The notes beneath the pieces were generated by a model that saw only the letters and a list, made by a program, of their open reading frames with translations, made no database searches and was not told the origin of the DNA. The position numbers were made by a program, and so were the translations under genes. Below, piece by piece: positions 29,273-39,326 of a stretch of 64,000 nucleotides of DNA. Origin of the DNA: Mycobacterium sp. GA-0227b (GTDB lineage Bacteria > Actinomycetota > Actinomycetes > Mycobacteriales > Mycobacteriaceae); the NCBI RefSeq assembly GCF_001499855.1, contig NZ_LQIK01000034.1:181502-245501 (forward strand), written 5' to 3'. Every line of letters begins with the position of its first letter. The stretch's first letter is position 1.

Positions 29273-30304
29273 ATGACCCACGACTGGCTGCTCGTGGAGA
29301 CGCTGGGCAGCGAGCCCGTCGTGGTGGCGCAGGGCCATCGAACCCAGAATTTGATTCCGGTCGGTGCGTTTCTGCGGCGTAACCCCCACCTGATGGCCGT
29401 GCAGACCGCCATCGGCGAAACTGTGCGGGCGCGACAGGGCCTGAGCAGCATCACTCCCAAGAACGATCGCGTCATCCGCACCGAGGTAGTGCAGATGACC
29501 GACGGCCGCATACACGGCGTGCACATCTGGATCGGACCCCCAGACATGGAACCCCCGCAGCGGCCTGTGCCTGGACCGCTGTTGTGGGATCTCGACACCG
29601 GAACCGCCACCAACACCGAGGAATCGCTGTTCAACAGCGGATGGGATCCACACAGGGAGCCGACGCAGAACCGCACCTTCGCCGACGATCTGCCGATGCG
29701 TGAGCTCAACCCGAGCGAAGCCAAGGTGCTGACGATGGCGATCAAACGCGAGCCGGGCACCACGTTCTGCAGCACATGGGACGTCACCGACTATCGCGGT
29801 GAGCCGATCACCGTCGGCTTCGTCACGCGCACGGTCGTGGAGCCACGCGACGACGGCCCGGATCGGCTGCTGTGCAGGGCTATGAACTGGCGCAGTGAGC
29901 ATGAAGAGACCGGGCCGCCGCAGGACCACCTCGCGCAGCGAATCCTCAACGGGCTGGCCCAGCCTGGGGTGCACCGCGCGCTGGTGGACCCGACGAACTG
30001 GACCTTGCTGAAGTGGCTCGATGAGCCCGCGCCGTTCTTCGACTGGCGGATCAGCTTGGCGGGCGAGCATACGGTGCACCCTGCCGATCATGCCGAGATG
30101 GAGCGCATGGCAACCGAATTCAGCACCGGCGTCGCCACCGGTGTGCTGCGGATGGCCGGGGTCGGCGACAGCGAATGGACGCCGGTGCATGTGACCGTGA
30201 ATCGGGTCGAACTGGACGAGGATGTGTACGCGGCCCTGGCAACGCTGCGTCGGCCCAGCACCACGGAAATCGCGCAACCGGGTCGGCACGTAGGCGAGCA
30301 TTAG
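29273..30304 (+). CDS. PAS/GAF-type conserved protein (Rv3651-like)
   Basis: The 343-residue soluble protein begins MTHDWLLVETLGSEP. By position it corresponds to Rv3651, a mycobacterial protein with a GAF/PAS-like fold (DUF5593/5628) and no known ligand. No catalytic motif is visible. Its role is unknown; it may sense a small molecule. It lies between the helicase and the tad locus. The last 4 bp overlap the end of the convergent TadE-like frame. The PE_PGRS genes that flank it in M. tuberculosis are absent. Confidence 0.75.
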   Translation: MTHDWLLVETLGSEPVVVAQGHRTQNLIPVGAFLRRNPHLMAVQTAIGETVRARQGLSSITPKNDRVIRTEVVQMTDGRIHGVHIWIGPPDMEPPQRPVPGPLLWDLDTGTATNTEESLFNSGWDPHREPTQNRTFADDLPMRELNPSEAKVLTMAIKREPGTTFCSTWDVTDYRGEPITVGFVTRTVVEPRDDGPDRLLCRAMNWRSEHEETGPPQDHLAQRILNGLAQPGVHRALVDPTNWTLLKWLDEPAPFFDWRISLAGEHTVHPADHAEMERMATEFSTGVATGVLRMAGVGDSEWTPVHVTVNRVELDEDVYAALATLRRPSTTEIAQPGRHVGEH

Positions 30305-30612
30305 CCCGCCGGATCTCCTGGTCCGGCGCGGGCGACCGCGTGCGCAGGGCCCACTCCGAAGCGCCCCAATGTGACCGAAACATCGACGGCGACAACCACA
30401 TCCAGGCCGGCCACGTCACACCGAGTCATGTCGGCCTGCATCGCGGTGGCGACCGCGGCCGCCCACGCACACGCCGCATCCACACCGGTGGCGATTCGGT
30501 GGGCAGCCGCCAGGGCACCCAGGTCGGCGGCCGCCTGAGCGCGGTGCCGCGCTGTCACCGCCACGCCGAGGTATGCCGCGCCGACGGTGATCGTCAGCAG
30601 CACGGCGATCAT
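30301..30612 (-). CDS. Second TadE/TadG-like pilin-type protein (Rv3654c-like), start uncertain
   Basis: The frame encodes one hydrophobic helix and then RHRAQAAADLGALAAA, the conserved motif of the Rv3654c/TadE-like secretion-neighbourhood family. The recognisable N-terminal part (HADDGAATLIAAAM) extends back to about 30650, across the stop of the preceding frame. The only NTG codon near there is the ATG at 30612, inside the predicted helix, and it is used here as a conservative start (103 aa). The M. tuberculosis counterpart has been reported as secreted into macrophages. Translation probably depends on coupling with the upstream frame. Confidence 0.6.
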   Translation of the reverse strand: MIAVLLTITVGAAYLGVAVTARHRAQAAADLGALAAAHRIATGVDAACAWAAAVATAMQADMTRCDVAGLDVVVAVDVSVTLGRFGVGPAHAVARAGPGDPAG

Positions 30613-30643
30613 CGCCGCCGCGATCAGGGTTGCCGCGCCGTCG

Positions 30644-30925
30644 TCAGCGTGAAGCCGGTTCCACGGCCGCCACCGCTTTCGCTTCGACGGCGAGCCCCGG
30701 CAGCATCGCGGACCGCGCGGTGACGGTGGCGACGACGAAGTCGCCGTCGCGGCGGATGAGCACGGCGGCGCCTTCGGGCGCGAGATTCCGTGCCACATCG
30801 CCGCCGTTATCGCCCCGGGCAGCGAGCCGTGCCGCCTCGCGGGCGGCGTCGACACAGCGGATGTGCGTTGACACCGCCGCCAGGCCGGCCGCACACATGA
30901 TGAGCACCGCAACCAGTGCGGCCAC
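30644..30925 (-). CDS. TadE-like minor pilin-type protein (Rv3655c-like), start uncertain
   Basis: The frame reads GERGGATVEAAFAVAALV, with Glu at +5 after a Gly, as in class III prepilin-like TadE proteins. CVDAAREAARLAARGD follows. The homologous part begins at about 30964, directly after the flp stop, but no ATG, GTG, TTG or CTG exists in this frame between there and far inside flp. The first in-frame NTG is the GTG at 30925, in the middle of the membrane helix, and this is the start given. Either a non-standard start, re-initiation or frameshift, or a sequence error near 30965 explains this. Confidence 0.6.
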   Translation of the reverse strand: MAALVAVLIMCAAGLAAVSTHIRCVDAAREAARLAARGDNGGDVARNLAPEGAAVLIRRDGDFVVATVTARSAMLPGLAVEAKAVAAVEPASR

Positions 30926-30966
30926 CGCGAACGCCGCCTCGACCGTGGCGCCGCCACGCTCACCGG

Positions 30967-31173
30967 CTAGACGTTGGTGTTGAGCGCGCGGCTGATGATG
31001 TTGGTCAGGGCGCTGACGATCGAGTCGCCGGTGACCACCGTGTACAGGATCGCGCCGAACGCGGCGGCGGCGATCGTGCCGATCGCGTACTCGACGGTCG
31101 ACATGCCGTCGTCCTCCACCATCAGCAATGCCAGTTTCGTTTGCAACGCACGAATCCGATTGCGCACCTTCAT
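30967..31173 (-). CDS. flp: Flp-family pilin
   Basis: The 68-residue prepilin of tad (type IVc) pili has a basic leader and then DDG|MSTVEYAIGTIAAAAFG, with cleavage after Gly and Glu at +5, followed by one hydrophobic helix. The ATG at 31173 follows GGGGAGGG, a strong ribosome site fitting the most abundant product of the locus. An in-frame GTG 27 nt upstream is less likely. It matches Rv3656c. A prepilin peptidase is not present in the window. Confidence 0.85.
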   Translation of the reverse strand: MKVRNRIRALQTKLALLMVEDDGMSTVEYAIGTIAAAAFGAILYTVVTGDSIVSALTNIISRALNTNV

Positions 31174-31196
31174 CTTCCCTCCCCACTCGATACCCT

Positions 31197-31766
31197 TCAC
31201 AAAATCCCGGACTGCAGCACGTCACCGGCCAGGCCGGCGACGACGGGCACGATGCCCAGGCACACGAACGCGGGCAGGTAGCACACGCCCAGCGGGCCGG
31301 CGATCAAGACCGACGCCCGCTCGGCGGCCGCGCGGGCGGCATCCGCCGCGTCGTCGCGCGAGCGGCCCGCCAACTCGGTGACACCCTGCGCCAGCGCCGT
31401 TCCGGAGGACGCCGAGCGCCGCGCCAACCGCAGCAGCGCGTCAGCGTGGCGGTCCACGTCGGGCGGAGTCGCCCATGCGGTCGACGGATCGGCGCCCAAG
31501 GCCAGCAGATCTGCCGCGCGCAGCAGCAACCGCGCCAAATGTCGTGGCGCCGACGGTGCCGCAGCGGCCGCGGCACTGGACACAGCCATCCCTGAACGCA
31601 GGCAGGCGGCCAGCACGTCCAGCGTCGAAGCGAACGCCAGCGGATCGCCCGGCCCGCCTCCGTCGGGTATCCCCCGCGATGAGGCCGGAGTGCCGCGAAC
31701 CCGCGCCCGCCTGTCAACGCCGCCGACGAGCAACGCGCCGGCGAGAAGCAGTGCCGCAAGCGTCAT
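31197..31766 (-). CDS. TadC-like type II/IV secretion inner-membrane protein (Rv3657c-like)
   Basis: The 189-residue protein has a hydrophobic N-terminus (MTLAALLLAGALLVGG), a helical GspF/T2SSF-type central part (ALRLARRSASSGTALAQGV-like) and a C-terminal membrane segment (LPAFVCLGIVPVVAGL). It pairs with the preceding TadB-like protein to form the platform of the Flp pilus machine. The ATG at 31766 overlaps the upstream stop (ATGA). It is half the size of a full GspF protein, as usual for TadB/TadC pairs. Confidence 0.75.
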   Translation of the reverse strand: MTLAALLLAGALLVGGVDRRARVRGTPASSRGIPDGGGPGDPLAFASTLDVLAACLRSGMAVSSAAAAAAPSAPRHLARLLLRAADLLALGADPSTAWATPPDVDRHADALLRLARRSASSGTALAQGVTELAGRSRDDAADAARAAAERASVLIAGPLGVCYLPAFVCLGIVPVVAGLAGDVLQSGIL

Positions 31767-32542
31767 TTGACCACCCCGCCGGTGATCCGGTCCGACCAGG
31801 CGAGGCCCAGACAGGTCAGCGTCACACCGACGACGAGCAGCCACTGGCCACCCGTGAACAGGAAGCGCAGCGGTTCGGCACCGATCAGTTCGCCGAGGCC
31901 CACCCCGAGCAGTGGCAGCGCCGCGAGCACCGTGGCGGTGGTGCGGGCACCCGCCATCCCAGCGTCGACCTGGGCCGAGAACCGTTCCCGCGCAACGATG
32001 TCACGGTGTGCGGTGTGCATCAGTGCCGCGATCGCGAGGCCGTGCGCCTGAGCCAGTTGCCAACAGGTCGCGAGTCGCTGCCAATGTGCGGCCAGCGCTG
32101 ACCGGCCGGCCACACTTTGTAGCCCGGCTGCGACGTCGGCGCCCATCCGTGCCCTCGCCGCGACCGTTCGCAGCGACGCCGCGACGACGCCGTCGACTTC
32201 GGATGCGGCTGCCTCGAAAGCGGCTACCGGATGCGCACCGATTCTCAACTCGCCGACCAGGACGTCCAGCGCACCCTCCAGTGCTGCCGCTTCCGCTTTG
32301 CGTTCTCGCCGCCTGCGCCGGCGCCGCCTGCGGATTTCACCGGTGAGCGCGGCGATCGCTGCCGCCACGACAACCCCGAACGGGGCAACGACAACCAATG
32401 CGAGCAGGCCGATCGCCAGCCAAGGTGCGACCGGGATCCGCCTCGACCGGCGGTCGCCTCCCCCGCACGCGCGGATCGACCGCCGACGCGGGCCGGGTGC
32501 GACCAGAAGCGCCAGCGCAAGGGCCAGCGCTGCGCCGCTCAC
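31763..32542 (-). CDS. TadB-like pilus assembly membrane protein (Rv3658c-like)
   Basis: The 259-residue protein has N-terminal membrane helices, a run of nine arginines after the second helix (about residues 71-79, cytoplasmic side), a T2SSF-like helical domain (LGELRIGAHPVAAFEAA) and two C-terminal helices. It is the inner-membrane platform partner of the TadC-like protein. The GTG at 32542 overlaps the ATPase stop (GTGA). The Arg run marks topology by the positive-inside rule. Confidence 0.78.
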   Translation of the reverse strand: MSGAALALALALLVAPGPRRRSIRACGGGDRRSRRIPVAPWLAIGLLALVVVAPFGVVVAAAIAALTGEIRRRRRRRRRERKAEAAALEGALDVLVGELRIGAHPVAAFEAAASEVDGVVAASLRTVAARARMGADVAAGLQSVAGRSALAAHWQRLATCWQLAQAHGLAIAALMHTAHRDIVARERFSAQVDAGMAGARTTATVLAALPLLGVGLGELIGAEPLRFLFTGGQWLLVVGVTLTCLGLAWSDRITGGVVK

Positions 32543-33705
32543 AACGCGCCCCGCTGCCGAAGGAGGTCACGCAATCGCTCGGCGCCGCAACCGAAGCCGC
32601 GCTCGAGGTGCCACGCCGTCGACACCCGGACCTGACCGTCCACCCCAGCCGTCAGGAGTGCGACCTCACTGAGCCGGCGCTTGCCCGCCCGGTCACGGTC
32701 GACGTGGATCACCACCTGCACCGCGGCTGCAAGCTGGCTGTGCAGCGCGGCCCGGTCGAGACCGCCGAGCGCGGCCAGCGCCTCCAGGCGGGCGGGCACC
32801 TCGCCCGGACTGTTGGCGTGCACGGTGCCGGCACCGCCGTCGTGGCCGGTGTTGAGCGCGGCGAGCAGATCGACCACCTCGGCGCCGCGTACCTCGCCGA
32901 CGACGATGCGGTCGGGCCGCATCCGCAACGCCTGCCTGACCAGGTCGCGCATCGTCACCTCGCCCGCGCCTTCGACGTTGGCGCAGCGCGCGACGAGCTT
33001 CACCAGATGCGGATGTGCCGGAGCGATTTCCGGCGCGTCCTCGACGCAGACGATGCGTTCGGTCCCGGGAACCGCGCCCAGGACTGCGGCCAGCAGTGTC
33101 GTCTTGCCCGCCCCGGTTCCGCCGGAGACCAGGAACGCCAACCGGGCTCGGACGATGTCGTCGAGCAGCGACGCGGCGGCCGGTTCGATGGCGCCGGCGG
33201 CGGTCAGCGACGCCAGATCCTGGGTGGCGGGCCGCAATACCCGTAGGGACAAGCACGTGCCCGCGGGCGCGATCGGCGGCAGCACCGCATGCAGACGGAC
33301 CGTGAACTGGCCGGTCCCCAGCCCGGTCAACTGGCCGTCGACCCACGGTTGCGCCTCGTCGAGGCGCCGCCCCGCGGCCAGCGCGAGCCGTTGTGCAAGC
33401 CTGCGTACGGAGTCCTCATCGGGAAACCGGATCGGACTGCGTCGCAACCCGTTACCGTCGTCGATCCACACCGCGTCCGGCGCGGTGACGAGCACGTCCG
33501 TGGTGCCCTCGGCACACAGCAGCGGGTCGAGCACACCTGCTCCGGTCAACTCGGTCTCCAGCAGGCGCAGCCCGCTGAGCACCTCACTGTCGCCGAGCAA
33601 CCCGCCGGACTCCGCACGGATCGCCGCGGCCACCACCGTCGGCCGTAACGGCGCCGACTCCGCGGCGAGCCGCTCGCGCACCCGGTCGATCAACGAGTCA
33701 CTCAT
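32539..33705 (-). CDS. tadA: TadA/CpaF-family secretion ATPase (Rv3659c-like)
   Basis: The 388-residue type II/IV secretion ATPase powers Flp pilus assembly. It has the Walker A GGTGAGKTT near residue 200, an Asp box (CVEDAPEI), a Walker-B-like PDRIVVGEVRG and the His-box region NTGHDGGAGTVHANS. The ATG at 33705 overlaps the ssd stop (ATGA); the frame is open upstream but only as a shadow of ssd. It is hexameric and cytoplasmic by family. Confidence 0.88.
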   Translation of the reverse strand: MSDSLIDRVRERLAAESAPLRPTVVAAAIRAESGGLLGDSEVLSGLRLLETELTGAGVLDPLLCAEGTTDVLVTAPDAVWIDDGNGLRRSPIRFPDEDSVRRLAQRLALAAGRRLDEAQPWVDGQLTGLGTGQFTVRLHAVLPPIAPAGTCLSLRVLRPATQDLASLTAAGAIEPAAASLLDDIVRARLAFLVSGGTGAGKTTLLAAVLGAVPGTERIVCVEDAPEIAPAHPHLVKLVARCANVEGAGEVTMRDLVRQALRMRPDRIVVGEVRGAEVVDLLAALNTGHDGGAGTVHANSPGEVPARLEALAALGGLDRAALHSQLAAAVQVVIHVDRDRAGKRRLSEVALLTAGVDGQVRVSTAWHLERGFGCGAERLRDLLRQRGAL

Positions 33706-34766
33706 GCGGCACTGACCCCCGGATGCTGCTGCAGCACAGCGAGCACTTTCCGGGCCGCGCAGGCCAGCGGCGACCGTTGCGGGATCCTCAGCCCACCACG
33801 CTCCAGCGTGGCGGCCAAACCGGGTTGGGGACGCATCGCCGCCAGCAGTGGAAGACCGACGATCCCGGCGACCTCTGCCGATCGCAATCCCCCCGGCGAC
33901 GGACCGCGCACCACCACGCCCGCATTCGGGTTGACCGTCGACACCCACCGTGCGACCACGCCGGCCGCGGCGCATGACCGCACGTCGGCCGACACCACCA
34001 GGACGACGAGATCGGCTGCCGCCAGCGCGGTTTCGGCAGCCGCGGTTGATCGCCTCGGCACGTCACACACCACGGTTGCGCCGCCACGGCTGCCTGCATC
34101 GATCACCGCTTCCAGCGGTACGGCATCGACCTCGCCGCCATCTCGGCTGCCCGACAACACGCTGACGCCCTGCACCCGGGGCAGCGCATCGCGTAATGCC
34201 GCGTAGCTGAGGCGACCGCCCCGCAGCTCCAGATCGGGCCAGCGCAGGCCGGCTTCGGCTTCGCCACCGACCACGAGATCGATGCCGCCGCCCCACGGAT
34301 CGGCGTCGAGCAGGAGCGCATCGGGGGAGACACGTGCCAGCGCCGTCGCGAAGACCGATGCCCCGGCGCCGCCCCGGCCGGCGATGACTGCCACCACCGC
34401 GCCGCGGCCGCCGGTGTCGTGCACGCGGTCGGCGGCCTCGGCCAACTCGGCCATCAACTCGCCGTCCTGTGCGGGCAGGGTCAGCACTCGCTGGGCGCCG
34501 ACGGCGATCGCCGCCTGCCAGTCGGCGGAGCGCGGTTCGGCGCGTCCGACCAGCACGACGCGGGTGCGGCGCGGCAGTGCGCGTGCCGCACATCGCTGGG
34601 CACCCGTCGCGTCGAGCACGACCGCGACCGCGTCGGTCCAGACCTTGCGACTGGACGGCTCGATGGCGTGGACCACCGGCACCCCGGCTGCCGCGCACAC
34701 CCGGTCGACGTCGTCGCGGAGCGCAGGGTCGGCGACCAACGCGAGATATCCACTTAACGAAGCCAC
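33702..34766 (-). CDS. ssd: Septum-site determining protein Ssd (MinD/CpaE-like)
   Basis: The 354-residue protein has an N-terminal receiver-like CpaE domain (about 1-115) and a MinD-type ATPase domain with the deviant Walker A AGRGGAGAS near residue 130. In M. tuberculosis Ssd (Rv3660c) affects septum formation and dormancy genes. In other bacteria the same family (TadZ/CpaE) places the Flp pilus machine. The GTG at 34766 opens the tad operon and no ribosome site is visible. It is followed by tadA with a 4-bp overlap, consistent with a pilus-localisation role. Confidence 0.85.
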   Translation of the reverse strand: MASLSGYLALVADPALRDDVDRVCAAAGVPVVHAIEPSSRKVWTDAVAVVLDATGAQRCAARALPRRTRVVLVGRAEPRSADWQAAIAVGAQRVLTLPAQDGELMAELAEAADRVHDTGGRGAVVAVIAGRGGAGASVFATALARVSPDALLLDADPWGGGIDLVVGGEAEAGLRWPDLELRGGRLSYAALRDALPRVQGVSVLSGSRDGGEVDAVPLEAVIDAGSRGGATVVCDVPRRSTAAAETALAAADLVVLVVSADVRSCAAAGVVARWVSTVNPNAGVVVRGPSPGGLRSAEVAGIVGLPLLAAMRPQPGLAATLERGGLRIPQRSPLACAARKVLAVLQQHPGVSAA

Positions 34767-34926
34767 GGGTCGAGCCTGCGCCCGCCGGTTCGGGTGAAGC
34801 TAGCGCCGAAACCCGATCTGTGGATGAACTCCATCATGGGGATAACGGCGAAAACCGACCAACCGAAAACAACGTTCCGCAACTCTTCGGAATGGCAACA
34901 AGTATCCGGAATGCGAATAGGCGCCG

Positions 34927-35022
34927 AAAAAGGACGACCCCCGCCAGGGGGGGAGGAGGCGGAGGTCGTCGTGTATCAGCCCCGGGGGGTCGGGCTGATG
35001 CACACCCGACATAAGCCGGGTA
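34927..35022 (-). ncRNA. 6C small RNA (B11)
   Basis: On the minus strand about 96 nt fold into two hairpins, each with a cytosine run. The first is ATCAGCCC (34999-34992)/GGGCTGAT (34982-34975) with loop GACCCCCCG. The second is GACGACC (34970-34964)/GGTCGTC (34939-34933) with a CCCCCCC run inside, followed by TTTTT at 34931-34927, an intrinsic terminator. This matches the actinobacterial 6C RNA family, and M. tuberculosis B11 lies at the same place between Rv3660c and Rv3661. The ends are inferred from the promoter and the T-run. Confidence 0.85.
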
Positions 35023-35028
35023 ACGCTC

Positions 35029-35034
35029 ACTATA
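35029..35034 (-). promoter_or_regulatory. -10 element of the 6C RNA promoter
   Basis: TATAGT on the minus strand lies 7 nt before the inferred 6C RNA start. TTGCGC lies upstream with a 19-nt spacer as a possible -35. Confidence 0.6.
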
Positions 35035-35169
35035 CACACGCCAGTCGTCGGCGGCGCAAGTGCTGGTTGCGTGCGGAAACACCCCGCTTTACAGAATTGT
35101 CCGGTCGCCGACAGGTGTCATAACCTGCCACTTTGTACACACTCCGGCCATTTGTCACGCGGCGGCCCC

Positions 35170-35175
35170 TATGCT
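35170..35175 (+). promoter_or_regulatory. -10 element of a leaderless promoter for the HAD hydrolase gene
   Basis: TATGCT is followed by 6 nt and then the GTG at 35182. Confidence 0.55.
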
Positions 35176-35181
35176 GGCGCT

Positions 35182-36039
35182 GTGACCGTATCCGAGCCGG
35201 CGGCCGGGGGCTCGAACACTCGGCAAACTCGCGTCCCGGCGGGCAGTCCTGTCCGCACCGCCGCCTTCTTCGATCTCGACAAAACGGTGATCGCGAAATC
35301 CAGCACACTGGCTTTCAGCAAACCCTTCTTCGAGCAAGGGCTAATGAATCGGCGGGCGGTGCTGAAGTCCACCTACGCCCAGTTCCTGTTCCTCATGTCC
35401 GGCGCCGACCACGATCAGATGGATCGCATGCGCGCGTACGTCACCAACATGTGCGCGGGCTGGGACGTCGAGCAGGTGAAGGCGATCGTCGGCGAAACAC
35501 TGCACGACATCGTCAACCCGTTGGTGTTCGCCGAAGCGGCCGAGTTGATCGCCGACCACAAGTTGTGCGGTCGCGATGTGGTCATGGTTTCGGCTTCCGG
35601 CGAGGAGATAGTCGCACCGATCGCCAGGGCGTTGGGCGCCACCCACGCGATGGCCACCCGGATGGTCGTCGAGGACGGCAAGTACACCGGCGAGATCGCC
35701 TTCTACTGCTATGGCGAGGGCAAGGTGGCGGCGATCCGGGAGCTGGCGGCGCGCGAGGGATACGCGCTCGAGCACTGCTACGCCTATTCCGACTCGATCA
35801 CCGATCTGCCGATGCTCGAGGTCGTCGGCCACCCGAGCGTGGTTAACCCAGATCGCGCGTTGCGCAAAGAAGCAGTCGCGCGCGGCTGGCCAGTGCTGAA
35901 CTTCTCCAACCCGGTGTCGCTGCGGGACCGGATCCCGGCTCCGTCCGGCGCCGCCATGGCAACCACTGCGGCGGTCGGCGTGAGCGCGTTGGCGGCCGGC
36001 GCCCTGACCTACTCACTGTTGCGGCGCTTCGCTTTCTAG
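35182..36039 (+). CDS. HAD-IB family phosphatase (SerB-like, Rv3661-like)
   Basis: The 285-residue haloacid-dehalogenase-type phosphatase has the motif I nucleophile in FFDLDKTVI near residue 32 and motif II VSASGEEI. The motif III Lys and motif IV Asp pair are in YGEGKVAAI and AYSDSITDLPML. A hydrophobic C-terminal helix (ATTAAVGVSALAAGALTYSLL) suggests membrane attachment. Relatives act on phosphoserine or phospholipid-type phosphates, and the substrate here is unknown. The GTG at 35182 fits the leaderless promoter. It sits between the 6C and Ms1 RNA genes. Confidence 0.85.
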   Translation: MTVSEPAAGGSNTRQTRVPAGSPVRTAAFFDLDKTVIAKSSTLAFSKPFFEQGLMNRRAVLKSTYAQFLFLMSGADHDQMDRMRAYVTNMCAGWDVEQVKAIVGETLHDIVNPLVFAEAAELIADHKLCGRDVVMVSASGEEIVAPIARALGATHAMATRMVVEDGKYTGEIAFYCYGEGKVAAIRELAAREGYALEHCYAYSDSITDLPMLEVVGHPSVVNPDRALRKEAVARGWPVLNFSNPVSLRDRIPAPSGAAMATTAAVGVSALAAGALTYSLLRRFAF

Positions 36040-36100
36040 CTGAGGTTTCGCAATTAGCCAACGCGCGCGTAACGATCCGGACTACCGCAGATTTTGACCC

Positions 36101-36129
36101 TTGATGTGACCGCCGTCACGGGGTACAAA
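36101..36129 (+). promoter_or_regulatory. Promoter of the Ms1 RNA
   Basis: TTGATG (36101-36106) and TACAAA (36124-36129) are separated by exactly 17 nt, a good sigma-A-type match. The expected start is near 36136. Confidence 0.65.
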
Positions 36130-36135
36130 GGAATC

Positions 36136-36440
36136 ACGGAAGCTTGGAGAGGCCAAGACCGAGCCGGAAGAGAAGGCTCGGATCTCCCGCTTCAGGCTCC
36201 CCAGCACGGAACCCGGCACCCACGCGGAGCACATGCCGCGGAATAGGCAAAAGTGTTGCGGGCCTGCGTATTTGCGAAGAGCGGACGACTAGAGTGGCCC
36301 TTTGGGTGGGGCCGAAGTCGAAGCGCATCGACAAGACGCCGAGGCCACCCACGCAACCCAAGAGAGCACGCTTGGTAACCGGTGTCCGTGCTAGCGGGCG
36401 ACGCGCCGAACCGACGTTCGGAACGTCGCCCGCTTCGCGT
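36136..36440 (+). ncRNA. Ms1/MTS2823 6S-like small RNA
   Basis: About 300 nt of non-coding sequence lies between the HAD gene and the Rv3662c-like gene, where M. tuberculosis encodes MTS2823 and M. smegmatis encodes Ms1. Ms1 is an abundant stationary-phase RNA that binds core RNA polymerase free of sigma factor. A good promoter lies at the left and a strong terminator hairpin at the right, giving the expected length of about 300 nt. No protein frame with credible codon use is present. The exact ends are inferred. Confidence 0.78.
36394..36433 (+). terminator. Terminator hairpin of the Ms1 RNA
   Basis: There is a perfect 10-bp stem of GCGGGCGACG (36394-36403) with CGTCGCCCGC (36424-36433). 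A second inner stem CCGAA/TTCGG continues it. TTCGCGTTGCT follows rather than a pure T-run. Confidence 0.75.
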
Positions 36441-36477
36441 TGCTGGCCCGCGGAATGGTCGGTGTTGCAGCGACGGC

Positions 36478-37233
36478 TCAGGACGACGCGGCGGCCTGCG
36501 CGATCGATAGCGCCTCACGGGCGCCGGCGTGCAGGGCGCGGCAGCTCAGCAGAATCCACGCGGTGAGACCGTCGGGTGTTCCCGACGAAAAGCCCCGCGC
36601 CGCAGCGGCGTAATCGCCCGACTGGCGCATCCAGTACACCTCCGGCACGCCGAGGCCATGCGGATCGAGTCCGGTGGTGATCGTCACCAACCGCGACGCC
36701 GCGCGGGCCACCACACCGTCAGCGACGCCGAATGGTGCGAGCGTGAGGAGTTCGCCGTGCACGACGGCGGCCAGCACGGGCGCCGACACCCGAGTACCTC
36801 CGGTGAGGATCTCGGCCAACAGCGCCAGCCGCGTGCCGACGTCGGCGTCCGTGCGGGGTCGGCCCAGCCGATCGTCATCGGCGATGTCCGCGGCCGCCAA
36901 CGCATGCAACCTGGCGATCGCCTGCAGGGGGGCTCGTTGCCACACCCCGACCAACGCCGTTGCCCCACCTTCCACGGCTTCGGAGACCCGCAACGCGCCG
37001 GCCAACACCGGATCCGCGCCGTCGTCGGACAGTTGCAGAGCGCCGCCGTCCAGCACCGAAGACGCCCGGGCCCCGCGCAGGGCGGCCTCGGCGGCGCTCT
37101 TCGGCCAGCCGCGCAGGTTGGTCCGATGCCGATGCGCTCGGCCCAGCGCTTCGCGCGCCTCGTCGGCCGCCTCCGCCACACCGGGCAGATCGGCAAGCGG
37201 CGCCAAGGGGTCTTTCGCGAAGCCACCGGTCAC
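36478..37233 (-). CDS. Conserved mycobacterial protein of unknown function (Rv3662c-like)
   Basis: The 251-residue, Ala/Leu-rich, largely helical protein begins VTGGFAKDPLAPLADLPGV. A basic HRHRTNLRGWPKSA lies near residue 35. No catalytic signature is recognised. The GTG at 37233 was chosen because the frame upstream is antisense to acs. It is divergent from acs with about 120 bp between. In M. tuberculosis the dppABCD peptide permease follows this gene and is missing here. Confidence 0.75.
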   Translation of the reverse strand: MTGGFAKDPLAPLADLPGVAEAADEAREALGRAHRHRTNLRGWPKSAAEAALRGARASSVLDGGALQLSDDGADPVLAGALRVSEAVEGGATALVGVWQRAPLQAIARLHALAAADIADDDRLGRPRTDADVGTRLALLAEILTGGTRVSAPVLAAVVHGELLTLAPFGVADGVVARAASRLVTITTGLDPHGLGVPEVYWMRQSGDYAAAARGFSSGTPDGLTAWILLSCRALHAGAREALSIAQAAASS

Positions 37234-37343
37234 GGCAGCACACGCTAGCCGACCGGCGGCCCGACGAGCCGTGCCGTTCACCCGCAAGCACCTCCGGCGA
37301 AGCCGGTCTGTGACATGCATATGTGCGCCGCCGACGCGGTGAC

Positions 37344-37349
37344 TACCCT
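37344..37349 (+). promoter_or_regulatory. -10 element of a near-leaderless promoter for acs
   Basis: TACCCT is followed by 7 nt and then the ATG at 37357. Confidence 0.45.
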
Positions 37350-37356
37350 CACAGAT

Positions 37357-39318
<1,962 letters not shown>

Positions 39319-39326
39319 ACGTCGAA

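Noticed and set aside
30301..30963. Single 220-codon minus-strand protein beginning with the GTG just after flp
   Set aside because: Its first half is an Arg/Trp/Pro-rich out-of-frame reading of the TadE-like segment. Only the second half resembles a protein family.
34948..34965. G-run cluster that could form a G-quadruplex
   Set aside because: On the other strand it is the cytosine-run loop of the 6C RNA, which explains it better.
34794..35123. Plus-strand frame in the ssd-HAD intergenic region
   Set aside because: It overlaps the 6C RNA gene and has no domain or ribosome site.
36144..36566. Plus-strand frame within the Ms1 region
   Set aside because: Arg/Pro/Ser-rich, no start signal, and the region has the promoter, terminator and place of a known non-coding RNA.
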